DNA of 64,000 nucleotides from Actinomycetes bacterium (GCA_021786195.1 JAJYNS010000106.1:48001-112000); one strand, 5' to 3'; shown: positions 8,934 to 18,258, numbered from the stretch's first letter. Made by a program: numbers and translations. Notes: generated by a model from the letters alone, not told the origin.

Positions 8934-9893
8934 TCAGGTCCGCAGCGGCAGCGCCACCACCTCGGCGGGTCGCTCCGCCGGCCCGGTCGGGGTGCGGGGG
9001 GGAACCTCCAGCTCGACGGTGGCCGGAGGGGTGACCTCACGCCGGACGAAGCCGAGCGCGACGGTCGCGCCGAGCCCGGGCGACCAGGCGACGCTCGTCA
9101 CCTCGCCGACCTGTCGCCCGTCGAGCCGGAGCGCCGCGCCCGGGCGCACGGCCGGGGCGGGAGGGTCGCCCTCCTCGGCGGGGACGAGCACGCCCCGAAG
9201 GCGCCTCGGCACGTTCCGACCCCGGGAGTCGATGCGGGCGACGAGCTCCTGACCGGGGTAGCAGCCCTTGGTGAAGCTCACCGCTCGCCCGACGAGGCCC
9301 GCCTCCTCGGGGATGGTGCGCCCGGTGATCTCGCGTCCCATCACCGGCTCGCCCGACTCGATCCGCACCGCCTCGAGCGCCCGGTGATCGCCGAGCGGCA
9401 CGCCCTCGGGGCAGGCCGGCTCGGGCGAGACGAGGTCGAGGCCGACGAGGCCGGGCCATCGCAGGCCGAGCGCCGCGCCACGAGGGACGCAGGCGGCGAC
9501 CTGCTCGCCTCCCAGCTCGAGCGCCTTCGGTCCCCTGAGGGCGAGAAGCGGCCAGCGGGCGACGGCGAGGTCCACCTTCACCCGCAGGCGGAACCTCGAG
9601 AGCCGCTCGAGCACCGCATCCCCGAAGCCGGCCGCCACCACGACCAGGGCGGAGTCCTGCTCGACCCTGGCGACGCGCACGTAGGCCTCCACCCGCCCCT
9701 GCGGCGCGAGGAGGAGGGACTCCGCCGACTCGCCGACGCCGAGGCCCCCGAGGTCCTGGCTGCACTGGGTCTGGAGGTAGGAGAGGGCGTCCGGGCCGCT
9801 CGCGAGCACGACGTCGCACTCCCCCGCGCAGGCGACCACGCCCTCGCGGCAGGCCGCGTACGTCGCCTCGAAGCCGAGCGGCGGCGGGCTCAC
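8934..9893 (-). CDS. ygfZ: YgfZ/GcvT-like folate-binding protein
   Basis: Tetrahydrofolate-binding protein of the YgfZ family, linked in other bacteria to repair or maturation of iron-sulfur proteins. The diagnostic motif KGCYPGQE is intact (Cys211). The N-terminal half has the GcvT-like fold, and the C-terminal part (about 235-300) looks like the usual small barrel. The GTG start at 9893 overlaps the trpE stop (GTGA), making it the last gene of the his/trpE chain. It ends 23 bases from the convergent kinase gene. Confidence 0.88.
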   Translation of the reverse strand: MSPPPLGFEATYAACREGVVACAGECDVVLASGPDALSYLQTQCSQDLGGLGVGESAESLLLAPQGRVEAYVRVARVEQDSALVVVAAGFGDAVLERLSRFRLRVKVDLAVARWPLLALRGPKALELGGEQVAACVPRGAALGLRWPGLVGLDLVSPEPACPEGVPLGDHRALEAVRIESGEPVMGREITGRTIPEEAGLVGRAVSFTKGCYPGQELVARIDSRGRNVPRRLRGVLVPAEEGDPPAPAVRPGAALRLDGRQVGEVTSVAWSPGLGATVALGFVRREVTPPATVELEVPPRTPTGPAERPAEVVALPLRT

Positions 9894-11443
9894 GCCATCG
9901 GCGCCCCTGCGGGCTCGGGACCGGCAATGCGTCCGGCGTCGGCGGCGAGGAGCCGGGCGCCGGCGACGGCGGCGAGGATCGACTGCGCCTTCGCCTGGCA
10001 CTCGCGATCCTCTTCCTCCGGGACGCTGTCGGCGACGATGCCCGCGCCGGCCTGCACCGACGCCCGTCCGTCCGGCCCGACCACGAGGGTGCGGATGGCG
10101 ATCGCGGTGTCGAGGTTTCCGGAGAAGTCCACATAGCCGACGACTCCGGCATAAGGGCCTCGACGCGTCGGCTCCAGGCTGTCGATGATCTCCATCGCCC
10201 GGACCTTCGGCGCCCCAGAGACCGTCCCGGCGGGCAGGGTCGCCCGCAGCACGTCGATCGGCCCCCTGCCGGCGGCCAGCTCTCCGGAGACCTGGGAGGT
10301 GAGGTGCATGACGTGGCTGTACCGCTCAAGGGACATCAGCTCGTCGACCTGCTCGGTGCCAAAGCGCACGACCCTGCCGACGTCGTTTCGAGCGAGGTCG
10401 ACGAGCATCACGTGCTCGGCGACCTCCTTCGGGTGCTCGGAGAGCTCGGCGGCGAGCATCCGGTCCTCGGCCTCGGTCCTTCCCCTCGGGCGAGTGCCGG
10501 CGATCGGGCGCGAGATCACCCTCCCACCAAGCAGCTGCACCATCGGCTCGGGGGACGCGCCCACGACGGTGACGCCGCCCTGGCGGACGAAGAACATGTA
10601 CGGGCTCGGGTTGACCTGGCGCAGCACGCGGTAGACGTCGAAGGGGTCGACCTCGAGCTCGAGGTCGAAACGCTGGGAGAGCACGATCTGGAAGGCGTCG
10701 CCCGCGTAGATGTGCTCCTTCGCCGCCTCGACGGCGAGGCAGAACTGCTCGGAGCCGAGGCTCCTGCGCACGTCCTCGGGCGCGAGACGGGCGTAGCGCT
10801 GCGGCGGGGGGGCGAGCAGGCCGGCGACCGGGCGCTCGAGATCCGACCGCAAGCGCTCCAGCGTCTCGACCGCGCGCTGGTAGCTCGGCCGCAGCTCCTT
10901 CTCGGAGGGGAGGATGACGTTGTCGATGAGCACCGCCCGGCTCTGCCAGTGGTCGAACGCGACGAGCTCGCCGATCACCGAGACGACGGCGTCGGGCAGG
11001 CCCCGGTCGTCGGGCGGGGGCTCTGCGAGGCGCTCGACCTCCCTCACGACGTCGTAGCCGAGGTAGCCGACGATGCCGCTCGTGAGCGGCGGCAGCTCCG
11101 GCAGCGCCGGGGCGCGGCAGCTCTCGAGGAGCGCCTCGAGGCAGGCGAGCACACCGCGGGACAGCGGGACGGCGACGGGCAGCTCACCGCCTCGGACCTC
11201 GACGTCGAGCCCGCGGGCGACGAGCGTCGCCGCCGGCGCTCGACCGAGGAAGGAGTAGCGGCCCAATCGCCCCCCCCGCTCCACCGACTCGAGGAGGAAT
11301 CCGTCGCCGGTCCCGACGAGGGAACGGAACGCGCCGACCGGCGTGGTCGCGTCGGCGAGCAGCTCCTGCCAGACCGGCACGACGCTGTGGGAGCCCGCGA
11401 GCTCGGCGAAGCGCCCGTAGTCGACGACCGAGCCGTCAGCCAA
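9890..11443 (-). CDS. trpE: anthranilate synthase component I
   Basis: Converts chorismate to anthranilate together with a glutamine amidotransferase subunit (trpG, not in the window). The N-terminal domain has the tryptophan-feedback motif LLES, in GDGFLLESVE. The chorismate-binding domain contains SPEPMVQLLGG, RPIAGTRPRGRTEAEDR, LVDLARNDVGRV and the C-terminal QAGAGIVADSVPE. The TTG at 11443 is chosen because the sequence after it (DYGRFAELAGSHSVVPVWQELLAD) matches TrpE N-termini; it overlaps hisI by eight bases. The 517-residue length is normal. Not an MbtI- or MenF-type enzyme, given the feedback site. Confidence 0.92.
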   Translation of the reverse strand: MADGSVVDYGRFAELAGSHSVVPVWQELLADATTPVGAFRSLVGTGDGFLLESVERGGRLGRYSFLGRAPAATLVARGLDVEVRGGELPVAVPLSRGVLACLEALLESCRAPALPELPPLTSGIVGYLGYDVVREVERLAEPPPDDRGLPDAVVSVIGELVAFDHWQSRAVLIDNVILPSEKELRPSYQRAVETLERLRSDLERPVAGLLAPPPQRYARLAPEDVRRSLGSEQFCLAVEAAKEHIYAGDAFQIVLSQRFDLELEVDPFDVYRVLRQVNPSPYMFFVRQGGVTVVGASPEPMVQLLGGRVISRPIAGTRPRGRTEAEDRMLAAELSEHPKEVAEHVMLVDLARNDVGRVVRFGTEQVDELMSLERYSHVMHLTSQVSGELAAGRGPIDVLRATLPAGTVSGAPKVRAMEIIDSLEPTRRGPYAGVVGYVDFSGNLDTAIAIRTLVVGPDGRASVQAGAGIVADSVPEEEDRECQAKAQSILAAVAGARLLAADAGRIAGPEPAGAPMA

Positions 11444-11813
11444 CGTCCGCCGAGCCGCCGAAGGCGCGGTAGAAGCAGGTGCGCTCGCCGGTGTGGCAGG
11501 CGCCGCGGCCCTCCTGGTCGACCTCGACCAAGAGCGCGTCGCCGTCGCAGTCGTAGGAGACACGGCGGACCCACTGACGGTTGCCCGACGTCTCGCCCTT
11601 GCACCAGTACTCGCCGCGGCTGCGGCTGAAGAACCAGCTGCGTCCCGTCGAGAGCGATCTCGTCAGCGCCTCTCGGTCCATGTAGCCGACCATGAGCACC
11701 TCGCGGGTCGACGCCTCCTGGACGACGGCGACGACCAGGCCGTCGGGGCCGAAGCGGACCCGGGCGAGCTCCTCCTCGGAAGCCTCGACGCGGGTCCCCT
11801 GGCGGGTGCTCAC
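11436..11813 (-). CDS. hisI: phosphoribosyl-AMP cyclohydrolase
   Basis: Opens the adenine ring of phosphoribosyl-AMP in histidine biosynthesis. The zinc ligands appear as Cys89, Cys106 and Cys113 (SYDCDGDALL and GACHTGERTCFYR), and the aspartates at 88, 90 and 92 form the magnesium site. At 125 residues it is the cyclohydrolase only, with no HisE fusion. The GTG at 11813 overlaps the stop of the GroES-like gene (GTGA). Confidence 0.95.
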   Translation of the reverse strand: MSTRQGTRVEASEEELARVRFGPDGLVVAVVQEASTREVLMVGYMDREALTRSLSTGRSWFFSRSRGEYWCKGETSGNRQWVRRVSYDCDGDALLVEVDQEGRGACHTGERTCFYRAFGGSADVG

Positions 11814-12175
11814 AGGTACAGGCCCGTGCCCCCGCCGAGCCGCTCGGCGGCGACGGCGTGGATGTCGCGCTCGCGAAGGATGAGGTAGGTCTCGCCCTGC
11901 ACCTCGACCTCGAAGCACTCCTCGGGGTTGAACAGCACCTTGTCGCCGGATTTCACCGTCCGCACGTGCGGGCCGACCGCCACGACCTCCGCCCAGGCGA
12001 GCCGCTTCGCGACCTGGGCCGTCGCGGGGATGAGGATCCCTGCCCGGGACCTCCGCTCGCCCTCGGAGGGAGGGACCTGCACGAGCACGCGGTCGTTCAG
12101 CATCGTCACCGGCTGCTTCACGCCGTCGAGCGTCAGGTCGTGCGTCGCGGTCTCAGCGCCTGCCACCTTCGCCAC
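11810..12175 (-). CDS. GroES-like co-chaperonin paralogue in the his operon
   Basis: A Cpn10-fold protein of 121 residues: QPVTMLNDRVLVQV (21-34) opens the fold, SRAGILIPATAQ (43-54) is the mobile loop with the hydrophobic tripeptide ILI where canonical GroES has IVL, and AEVVAVGPHV, KSGDKVLFNP and LILRERDIHAV complete the domain. About 20 extra N-terminal and 9 C-terminal residues extend it. No groEL is nearby. It lies between hisF and hisI, has its own GGAGG seven bases before the GTG, and couples to hisI by a GTGA overlap. It may be a dedicated co-chaperonin or a repurposed paralogue; the fold is clear, the role is not. Confidence 0.82.
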   Translation of the reverse strand: MAKVAGAETATHDLTLDGVKQPVTMLNDRVLVQVPPSEGERRSRAGILIPATAQVAKRLAWAEVVAVGPHVRTVKSGDKVLFNPEECFEVEVQGETYLILRERDIHAVAAERLGGGTGLYL

Positions 12176-12212
12176 GGTAGTGCCTCCACGCCTCGCCCCG
12201 GCCCGCCGGGGC

Positions 12213-12974
12213 TCAGGCGCCGGGCGGGCGGACCGCGACACCAGCCGAGGCGAGGTGCCGCTTGGCGTCGGCGATGGCGAAGCGGCCGTAGTGGAAGATG
12301 GAGGCGGCGAGCAGGGCGTCGGCGCCGGCCCGTGCGCCGTCGACGAGGTGCTCGAGCGTGCCGACGCCGCCGGAGGCGACGACGGGGACGCCGACGGAAT
12401 GGCTGACCTGGCGGAGGAGCTCCAGGTCGTAGCCGGACTGGGTGCCGTCGCGGTCCATCGAGGTGACGAGCAGCTCGCCCGCCCCGAGCCGCTCGGCGAG
12501 GACCGCCCAGGTGAGGGCGTCGAGCCCCGTCGCCAGGCGACCGCCGTGGACGTAGACCTCGTAGCCGTCGCCGCGCCGACGGGCGTCGATCGCGACGACG
12601 ACGCACTGGGAGCCGAAGGTCCCGGCGAGCTCCGCGATGAGCGACGGGCGTGCGACGGCGGCGGAGTTGACGGCGACCTTGTCGGCTCCCGCGCCGAGCA
12701 GCGCCCTCGCGTCCTCGGGCCGCCGCACCCCGCCGCCGACGGTGAGGGGGATGAACACCTCCTCGGCCGTGCGCCGCACGACCTCGACCATCGTCGAGCG
12801 ACCCTCGCTCGAGGCGGTGATGTCGAGGAACACGAGCTCGTCGGCCCCGGACTCGTCGTAGCGGCGGGCAAGCTCGACGGGGTCGCCGGCATCCTTGAGT
12901 CCGACGAAGTTCACACCCTTCACGACCCGCCCGGCGTCGACGTCGAGGCAGGGGACGACCCTCACGAAGCGCAC
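12213..12974 (-). CDS. hisF: imidazole glycerol phosphate synthase, cyclase subunit
   Basis: Uses ammonia from HisH to form imidazole glycerol phosphate and AICAR. The barrel has both catalytic aspartates at canonical positions: Asp11 in VPCLDVDAG and Asp130 in [17 protein letters not shown] (78-84) and VVASGGVGT form the phosphate sites. The GTG at 12974 is preferred because GAGGAGG lies ten bases upstream; a GTG at 12965 would give a GTGA overlap with hisA and remove three residues. 253 residues, full length. Confidence 0.95.
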   Translation of the reverse strand: MRFVRVVPCLDVDAGRVVKGVNFVGLKDAGDPVELARRYDESGADELVFLDITASSEGRSTMVEVVRRTAEEVFIPLTVGGGVRRPEDARALLGAGADKVAVNSAAVARPSLIAELAGTFGSQCVVVAIDARRRGDGYEVYVHGGRLATGLDALTWAVLAERLGAGELLVTSMDRDGTQSGYDLELLRQVSHSVGVPVVASGGVGTLEHLVDGARAGADALLAASIFHYGRFAIADAKRHLASAGVAVRPPGA

Positions 12975-13717
12975 GCCGCCATCGCCTCCTCGAGGGTCAG
13001 CCGTCCGTCGAGCAGCGCCTTGCCGACGACCGCGCCGGCGAGGCGGCGCCCCGCCACCTCGAGCGCCGACAGCTCGGCGAGGTCCGCCGCAGAGCCGATC
13101 CCGCCGGACGCGACGACCGGGAGCGCGGTGTGCTCGAGCAGGAGCCGGTAGCCGGCGACGTCCGGACCAAGAAGCGTCCCGTCGCGGGAGATGTCGGTGA
13201 CGACCAGGGCGGACAGCGGCAAGTCCTCGAAGGGGGCAAGGGCCTCGAGCAGCTCGAGGCCCGTGGCCCTCGCCCAGCCCCGGACCGCCACCTCGCGCCG
13301 GGTCGCCCCACCGCCAGAGGCGACGCGCCGGTGGTCGAGACCGAGGACGACTCGGCCCGGGAAGCGCTCGGCGAGCCGGCGCACGAGGTCGGGCTGCTCC
13401 ACGGCCGCGGTGCCCACCACCACCCGGGCGACGCCGCTCGAGAACAGCTCGGCGGCGACCGCCTCGTCGCGCACCCCGCCGGCGTACTCGACCGGAGCGC
13501 CCGCCACCTCGACGATGCGCTCGACGATCGGCCGGTTGGCAAGCAGGCCGCCCATCGCTGCGTCGAGGTCGACGACGTGCAGCATCGGCGCTCCTGCCTC
13601 GCCGTAGGCGCGGGCCAGCTCGACCGGGTCCCCGTAGCGGGTCTCTCGATCGGCCTCCCCGCGAAGCAGGCGGACGCAGCGCCCGCCCCGCAGGTCGATC
13701 GCCGGAAGGACGTCCAT
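12962..13717 (-). CDS. hisA: ProFAR isomerase
   Basis: Isomerises ProFAR to PRFAR in histidine biosynthesis. The 251-residue barrel begins [17 protein letters not shown] with catalytic Asp8. The opposing aspartate lies in [15 protein letters not shown], and VEYAGGVRD and VVASGGIGS are the phosphate-binding loops. In actinobacteria some HisA proteins also replace TrpF (PriA), but a separate trpF is present here, so a dual role is not needed. The ATG at 13717 overlaps the hisH stop by one base; a GTG at 13720 directly before it would give a GTGA overlap and one more residue. Confidence 0.92.
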   Translation of the reverse strand: MDVLPAIDLRGGRCVRLLRGEADRETRYGDPVELARAYGEAGAPMLHVVDLDAAMGGLLANRPIVERIVEVAGAPVEYAGGVRDEAVAAELFSSGVARVVVGTAAVEQPDLVRRLAERFPGRVVLGLDHRRVASGGGATRREVAVRGWARATGLELLEALAPFEDLPLSALVVTDISRDGTLLGPDVAGYRLLLEHTALPVVASGGIGSAADLAELSALEVAGRRLAGAVVGKALLDGRLTLEEAMAACAS

Positions 13718-14379
13718 CACCCGGGCAGACCGGCCGGACGTCTCCCCTCCCCGGCGCCGACGCCCGAGCAGCCGCGGACGAAGCGCCCGAGGAGCTCGAG
13801 GCCGGACCGCCCGGACTTCTCGGGGTGGAACTGGGTCGCCCAGAGGCTTGCACGTTCGAGCGCCGCGACGACCGGGCCGCCGTAGTCGCACGTCGCGACG
13901 ACGCAGTCGGCCGCCCCACCCTCCGGCACGGGCGCGTAGGAGTGCACGAAGTAGAACCATCCCCCGTCCTCCTGCGGCGGCAGCATCGCCGAGCGGGCTC
14001 CGGGGCGGAGCTCGAGGCGGTTCCACTGCATCTGGGGAAGCTTGACCTCGCCAGGGATGCGCCGCACCGAGCCTTCGAGCACGCCCAGGCCCGGCTCGTC
14101 CGGGTCCTCCTCCGAGCCCTCGAACAGCAGCTGGCATCCCACGCAGATCCCGAGGAACGGCACGCCTTCGCGAACCGCCCGCAGGGCGACGGCGTCGAGC
14201 CCGGAGCTCCTCAGGGCCCGAGCGCACGCCCCGAACGCGCCGACGCCCGGCAGCACGACACCGGCGGCCCCCTCGGCCTCGGCCGGTTCGGCGACGAGGC
14301 GGGCGTCGCCGCCGACTCGCCGCAGCGCCTTCTCCGCCGAGCGCAGGTTCCCGATGCCATAGTCGAGGACGGCGATCAC
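13717..14379 (-). CDS. hisH: imidazole glycerol phosphate synthase, glutaminase subunit
   Basis: Class I glutamine amidotransferase that feeds ammonia to HisF. The nucleophile is Cys79 in [16 protein letters not shown], and the His-Glu pair lies in TQFHPEKSG. It starts [14 protein letters not shown], with the GTG at 14379 overlapping the hisB stop (GTGA). The last ~15 residues are a Gly/Ala-rich tail beyond the usual end. 220 residues. Confidence 0.94.
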   Translation of the reverse strand: MIAVLDYGIGNLRSAEKALRRVGGDARLVAEPAEAEGAAGVVLPGVGAFGACARALRSSGLDAVALRAVREGVPFLGICVGCQLLFEGSEEDPDEPGLGVLEGSVRRIPGEVKLPQMQWNRLELRPGARSAMLPPQEDGGWFYFVHSYAPVPEGGAADCVVATCDYGGPVVAALERASLWATQFHPEKSGRSGLELLGRFVRGCSGVGAGEGRRPAGLPG

Positions 14380-14972
14380 AGCACTCCCTTGGTCGACGGT
14401 ACCCCGACGCCCTCGAGGCGCACCGCGTCCCTCAGCGCCAGGGCGACCGCCTTGAAGGACGCCTCGAGCACATGGTGGGTGTTCTGCCCGTGGCGCAGCC
14501 CGATGTGCAGCGTCAGGCCGGCCGAGCCGACGAAAGCCCGCCAGAACTCCTCGGCGAGCTGCGGCTCGAAGCCGGGTGAGCCGAGCGGGTGCGCCTCGCG
14601 GCCGAAGGGGACGTCGTAGCGGAGGTAGGCACGGCCGGAGAGGTCGAGCGCGACGTCGACGAGCGCCTCGTCGAGCGGGACGCTGGCCGACGCGAAGCGG
14701 CGGACCCCCGCCTTGTCGTCGAGCGCCGCCGCGAGCGCCCCCCCGAGGACGATGCCGGTGTCCTCGACGCTGTGGTGGGCGTCGACCTCGAGATCGCCCG
14801 AGGTGCGCACGACGAGGTCGATCTGCCCGTGGCGAGCCAGCTGGGCGAGCATGTGGTCGAAGAAGGGCAGGCCGGTCGCCACCTCGGCCTGACCGCTCCC
14901 GTCGAGGTCGAGCTCGACGTGGACCTCGCTCTCCTTCGTCGTCCGGTCGCGCACCGCTTTGCGTCCCGCCAT
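14376..14972 (-). CDS. hisB: imidazoleglycerol-phosphate dehydratase
   Basis: Dehydrates imidazole glycerol phosphate to imidazole acetol phosphate. The manganese-binding histidine/glutamate clusters are visible: LPFFDHMLAQLARHG, VDAHHSVEDTGIVLG and LRHGQNTHHVLEASFKA. The protein is monofunctional (198 residues, no phosphatase domain). The ATG at 14972 has GGAGGGG just upstream, an ordinary Shine-Dalgarno site, and follows hisC by 16 bases, one of the few non-overlapping joints in this operon. Confidence 0.95.
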   Translation of the reverse strand: MAGRKAVRDRTTKESEVHVELDLDGSGQAEVATGLPFFDHMLAQLARHGQIDLVVRTSGDLEVDAHHSVEDTGIVLGGALAAALDDKAGVRRFASASVPLDEALVDVALDLSGRAYLRYDVPFGREAHPLGSPGFEPQLAEEFWRAFVGSAGLTLHIGLRHGQNTHHVLEASFKAVALALRDAVRLEGVGVPSTKGVL

Positions 14973-14988
14973 CTCCCCTCCAGCCCTG

Positions 14989-16083
14989 CTAACCGAGCGC
15001 CTCGGCGAGCGCGGCGAGGAAGGCGTCGTCCTCGGCGGGCGTGCCAACGGTCACCCGGAGGCAGCCAGCCAGCCGCGGCCAACCGGAGACGTCCCGCACG
15101 AGCACCGAGCGCTCGAGCAGCCCCCGCCAGACCGCCTGGGCGTCGCGAGCGCCGACCTTGAACAGCACGAAGTTGGCGTCGGAGGGGTAGGGCTCGAGAC
15201 CCAGGCGCAGGAGGCCCTCGACGAGCCGAGCCCGCTCTTCGACCAGCCGGGCGACCCGCTCGTGCATCGCGCCCTCGTAGCGGAGCGCGATCCGCCCCGC
15301 GAGCTGCTTGAGCGAGTCGAGGTGGTACGGGAGGGTGACCCGCCCGAGGGCCTCGATCACCGCCGGGTCCGCCAGCGCGTAGCCGAGCCGCAGCCCGGCT
15401 AGGGACCACGTCTTGGAGAAGGTCCTGACGACGACGAGGTTGGGGTGCCCGGCGAGCAGCTCGCACGCCGACCAGCTGGAGAACTGGCCGTAGGCCTCGT
15501 CGACGACCACCAGCCCCGGGGCGCTCTCGAGCACCCGCTCCACGGTCGTCCGCGGCTCGGCGCGCCCGGTCGGGTTGTTCGGCGAGCAGAGGAAGACGAT
15601 CTCCGGGCTGGACGGCCCTCGCCGGGCCGCGTGCTCGAGGAGGCGCCCGAGCTCCCGCTCGCCGATCAGCATCTCGGCGTCGCGCTCGGCCTCGACGACC
15701 TCGGTCCCGGTGACCCGGGCGATGTGGGGGTGCAGGGCGTAGCTCGGCTCGAACACCGCGGCAGCCCGTCCCGGCCCCCCGTAGGCGAGACAGATGGACT
15801 GGAGGACCTCGTTCGAGCCGTTTGCGCAGTAGACGCGCTCGGGGGGCAGCGAGTGCAGCCGGCCGACCGCCTCCCGAAGGGCGAGCGCCTCGCGGTCGGG
15901 GTAGCGGTTGAGCGCGACGCCGCCGAGCTCCCGGCGCAGCTCCTCGAAGAACTCGCCCGGCGGCGGCTCCGGCGCCTCGTTGGCGTTGAGCCGGACCGCG
16001 ACCTCCACCTGCGGCGAGTGGTAGCCGGGCAGCAGCGCGACGTCGCGGCGCGGCGCCAGGGGCGTCGCCGCCGGGACGCTCAC
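14989..16083 (-). CDS. hisC: histidinol-phosphate aminotransferase
   Basis: PLP-dependent transamination in histidine biosynthesis. Fold type I marks: RLNANEAPEPP (31-41), CANGSNEVLQ (86-95), the pyridoxal-site segment CSPNNPTG (166-173), VVVDEAYGQF with its aspartate, and the Schiff-base Lys224 in TFSKTWSLAGLRLGY. 364 residues. The GTG at 16083 overlaps the hisD stop (GTGA). Confidence 0.95.
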   Translation of the reverse strand: MSVPAATPLAPRRDVALLPGYHSPQVEVAVRLNANEAPEPPPGEFFEELRRELGGVALNRYPDREALALREAVGRLHSLPPERVYCANGSNEVLQSICLAYGGPGRAAAVFEPSYALHPHIARVTGTEVVEAERDAEMLIGERELGRLLEHAARRGPSSPEIVFLCSPNNPTGRAEPRTTVERVLESAPGLVVVDEAYGQFSSWSACELLAGHPNLVVVRTFSKTWSLAGLRLGYALADPAVIEALGRVTLPYHLDSLKQLAGRIALRYEGAMHERVARLVEERARLVEGLLRLGLEPYPSDANFVLFKVGARDAQAVWRGLLERSVLVRDVSGWPRLAGCLRVTVGTPAEDDAFLAALAEALG

Positions 16084-17381
16084 GGGTCGCTCCAGCCCGG
16101 CGCGCCGACCCGGACCCGGACCGACTCGGCGTGGGCGGCGAGGCCCTCGGCGTCGGCAAGGGCGGCGACGTGCGGGGCGACCCGCTCGATCCCGGCCCGG
16201 TCGACCTGCACCGCGTGCACCCGGCGCAGGAAGTCCTCGACGCCGAGGACGCTCGCGAACCGGGCGCTGCCGAAGGTGGGCAGCACGTGGCTCGGACCCG
16301 CGAGGTAGTCGCCCACCGACGCCGGCGACAGCGGCCCGAGGAACACGGCACCCGCGTTGCGGACGAGCCGCAAGAGCGGCTCCGGGTCCTCGACGAGCAG
16401 CTCGAGGTGCTCTGGGGCGATCTCGTTGGCGACCCGCATCGCCTGCTGAGGGGAGTCGACCACCACGGCATGGCCGCCTCGCTCGAGGGTCGATCGCGTC
16501 TCGGCCTGCCGGGGGGAGCGCTCGAGGAGCCGCTCGACCTCCCCGGCGACCTCGTCGGCGAGCTTCTCGGACCAGGTCACGAGCCACGCCAGCCCGTCGG
16601 GGCCGTGCTCGGCCTGGACGATCACGTCGATCGCCGCGAACGCCGCCGGGCTCGAGCCGTCGGCGACGACGACCACCTCCGAGGGGCCGGCGAAGCTCGC
16701 CGGGACCCCGACGACGCCGCGCACCTCGGCCTGGGCGAGCGACACCCACTTGCTCCCCGGCCCGCAGACGACGTCTACGGGACGGATCGTCTCGGTGCCG
16801 TAGGCGAGCGCCGCGATCGCCTGCACGCCGCCGACCCGGAAGACCTCGTCGACGCCGGCAAGCGCCGCCGCGGCGAGGACCTCGTCCGGAAGCCTGCCGT
16901 CCGGCCCGGGCGGCACGCAGCAGGCGACGGAGCCCACCCCCGCGACCCGGGCGGGGATGGCGGTCATCAGCACCGTCGAGGGGTAGCGAGCCCGGCCTCC
17001 CGGCACATAGCACCCGGCGCGGGCCACGGGGATCTCGAGGAGCTCGACGGCGATCCCGCCGCGCTCGAAGCGGCTCGGGGGCGTGCCCCGGTGACGGTGG
17101 AAGGCCTCGATCGCGTCGTGCGCCTCGCACAGCGCCTCGCGCAGCGGCTCCGGAAGCCGATCGAGCGCCTGGTCGAGCTCGGGCACCGGCACGGCGATGT
17201 CATCGATCTCGGCGCCGTCGAACCGGCGCGTCAGCTCTCTGAGCGCGGAGTCGCCTCGGCGGCGCACCTCGGCGATGAGCGCCCGCACCTCCTCGACCGG
17301 GGCCTGGCCACCGAGGTCGGGCCGGGGAAGGCCGAGAGGCGCCGTGGCGGGGATGCCGCGCAGGTCGAGGCGGTTCAGCAT
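16080..17381 (-). CDS. hisD: histidinol dehydrogenase
   Basis: Zinc enzyme that performs the last two oxidations to histidine using NAD. Family segments include VPVARAGCYVPGGRARYPSTVLM, CGPGSKWVSLAQ, FAGPSEVVVVAD, IVQAEHGPDG and VGDYLAGPSHVLPT; 433 residues, full length. First gene of the his operon. The ATG at 17381 was chosen over upstream in-frame ATGs because a TACGCT -10 box sits eight bases before it, giving a leaderless start. Divergent from nth. Confidence 0.96.
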   Translation of the reverse strand: MLNRLDLRGIPATAPLGLPRPDLGGQAPVEEVRALIAEVRRRGDSALRELTRRFDGAEIDDIAVPVPELDQALDRLPEPLREALCEAHDAIEAFHRHRGTPPSRFERGGIAVELLEIPVARAGCYVPGGRARYPSTVLMTAIPARVAGVGSVACCVPPGPDGRLPDEVLAAAALAGVDEVFRVGGVQAIAALAYGTETIRPVDVVCGPGSKWVSLAQAEVRGVVGVPASFAGPSEVVVVADGSSPAAFAAIDVIVQAEHGPDGLAWLVTWSEKLADEVAGEVERLLERSPRQAETRSTLERGGHAVVVDSPQQAMRVANEIAPEHLELLVEDPEPLLRLVRNAGAVFLGPLSPASVGDYLAGPSHVLPTFGSARFASVLGVEDFLRRVHAVQVDRAGIERVAPHVAALADAEGLAAHAESVRVRVGAPGWSDP

Positions 17382-17389
17382 CGGGCCGA

Positions 17390-17395
17390 AGCGTA
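17390..17395 (-). promoter_or_regulatory. leaderless -10 box of the his operon
   Basis: TACGCT with eight bases to the hisD ATG. Confidence 0.6.
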
Positions 17396-17434
17396 GCCAA
17401 GGCCGAGACCGGCCCATCCCGAACCGGCTGGCGG

Positions 17435-17440
17435 TACGCT
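17435..17440 (+). promoter_or_regulatory. leaderless -10 box of nth
   Basis: TACGCT with five bases to the nth ATG. It is only 39 bases from the opposing hisD -10 box, so the two divergent promoters share one short region. Confidence 0.6.
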
Positions 17441-17445
17441 GCCGC

Positions 17446-18234
17446 ATGGCCGAGACCCGGACCGAGCTGCCGGGCGGCAGCTCCGCCGCGGCGAGGACTC
17501 GGCGTCCCCTGGCCGAGACCAGGCGCCGACGGGAGGCTCGAGCCCGGGTGGTCGTCGAGCGCCTCGCCGAGCGCTATCCCGGCGACGCGGACGAGCTCTG
17601 CGCGCTCCGGCACCGCAATCCCTTCGAGCTGCTCGTCGCGACCATCCTCTCGGCCCAGTGCACCGACGAGCGCGTCAACCTCGTCACCCCGGAGCTGTTC
17701 CGGCGGTTCCCGACCGCGGCCGAGCTGGCAGCGGCCCAAGCGGCCGAGCTCGAGGAGCTCATCCGGCCGACCGGCTTCTTCCGCACCAAGTCGGCGAGCC
17801 TGCTCGGCATGGCCCGAGCGCTCGTCGAGGAGCACGGTGGCGAGGTCCCCAAGGAGCTCGACGCGCTCGTGCGGCTGCCGGGGGTCGGCAGGAAGACGGC
17901 CAACGTCGTCCTCTCCGTGGCCTTCGGCAAGCCCGGCCTGCCGGTCGACACCCACGTGGGCCGAGTCGCCAGGCGGCTCGGCCTCAGCGCGGAGGAGGAC
18001 CCCGACAAGGTCGAGCGCGACCTGTGCGAGCTCCTCCCGCCGGAGGAATGGGGCACGCTGAGCCTTCGCCTGATCCTTCTCGGTCGCGAGGTCTGCGTCG
18101 CCCGCCGACCGCGTTGCGGCGAGTGCCCCCTCGCCGACATCTGCCCGTCGGCATCGGTCGCCGCCCCGCCCCCCGCCCGCCGGGGCACGACGCCCCGCCC
18201 AGGCCCGCGGGCGCGAGCGGGCCGGCAGCGGTAG
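17446..18234 (+). CDS. nth: endonuclease III (DNA glycosylase/AP lyase)
   Basis: Base-excision repair enzyme removing oxidised pyrimidines. The helix-hairpin-helix LPGVGRKTANVV carries the catalytic Lys150, the catalytic aspartate is Asp168 in LPVDTHVGRV, and the 4Fe-4S loop is Cys217-x6-Cys224-x2-Cys227-x5-Cys233. About 30 basic residues precede the domain and a Pro/Arg-rich tail follows the cluster. The ATG at 17446 is fixed by a -10 box five bases upstream. Confidence 0.95.
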   Translation: MAETRTELPGGSSAAARTRRPLAETRRRREARARVVVERLAERYPGDADELCALRHRNPFELLVATILSAQCTDERVNLVTPELFRRFPTAAELAAAQAAELEELIRPTGFFRTKSASLLGMARALVEEHGGEVPKELDALVRLPGVGRKTANVVLSVAFGKPGLPVDTHVGRVARRLGLSAEEDPDKVERDLCELLPPEEWGTLSLRLILLGREVCVARRPRCGECPLADICPSASVAAPPPARRGTTPRPGPRARAGRQR

Positions 18235-18258
18235 CGTCTCGGCGGAGCCGGTTCCCGC

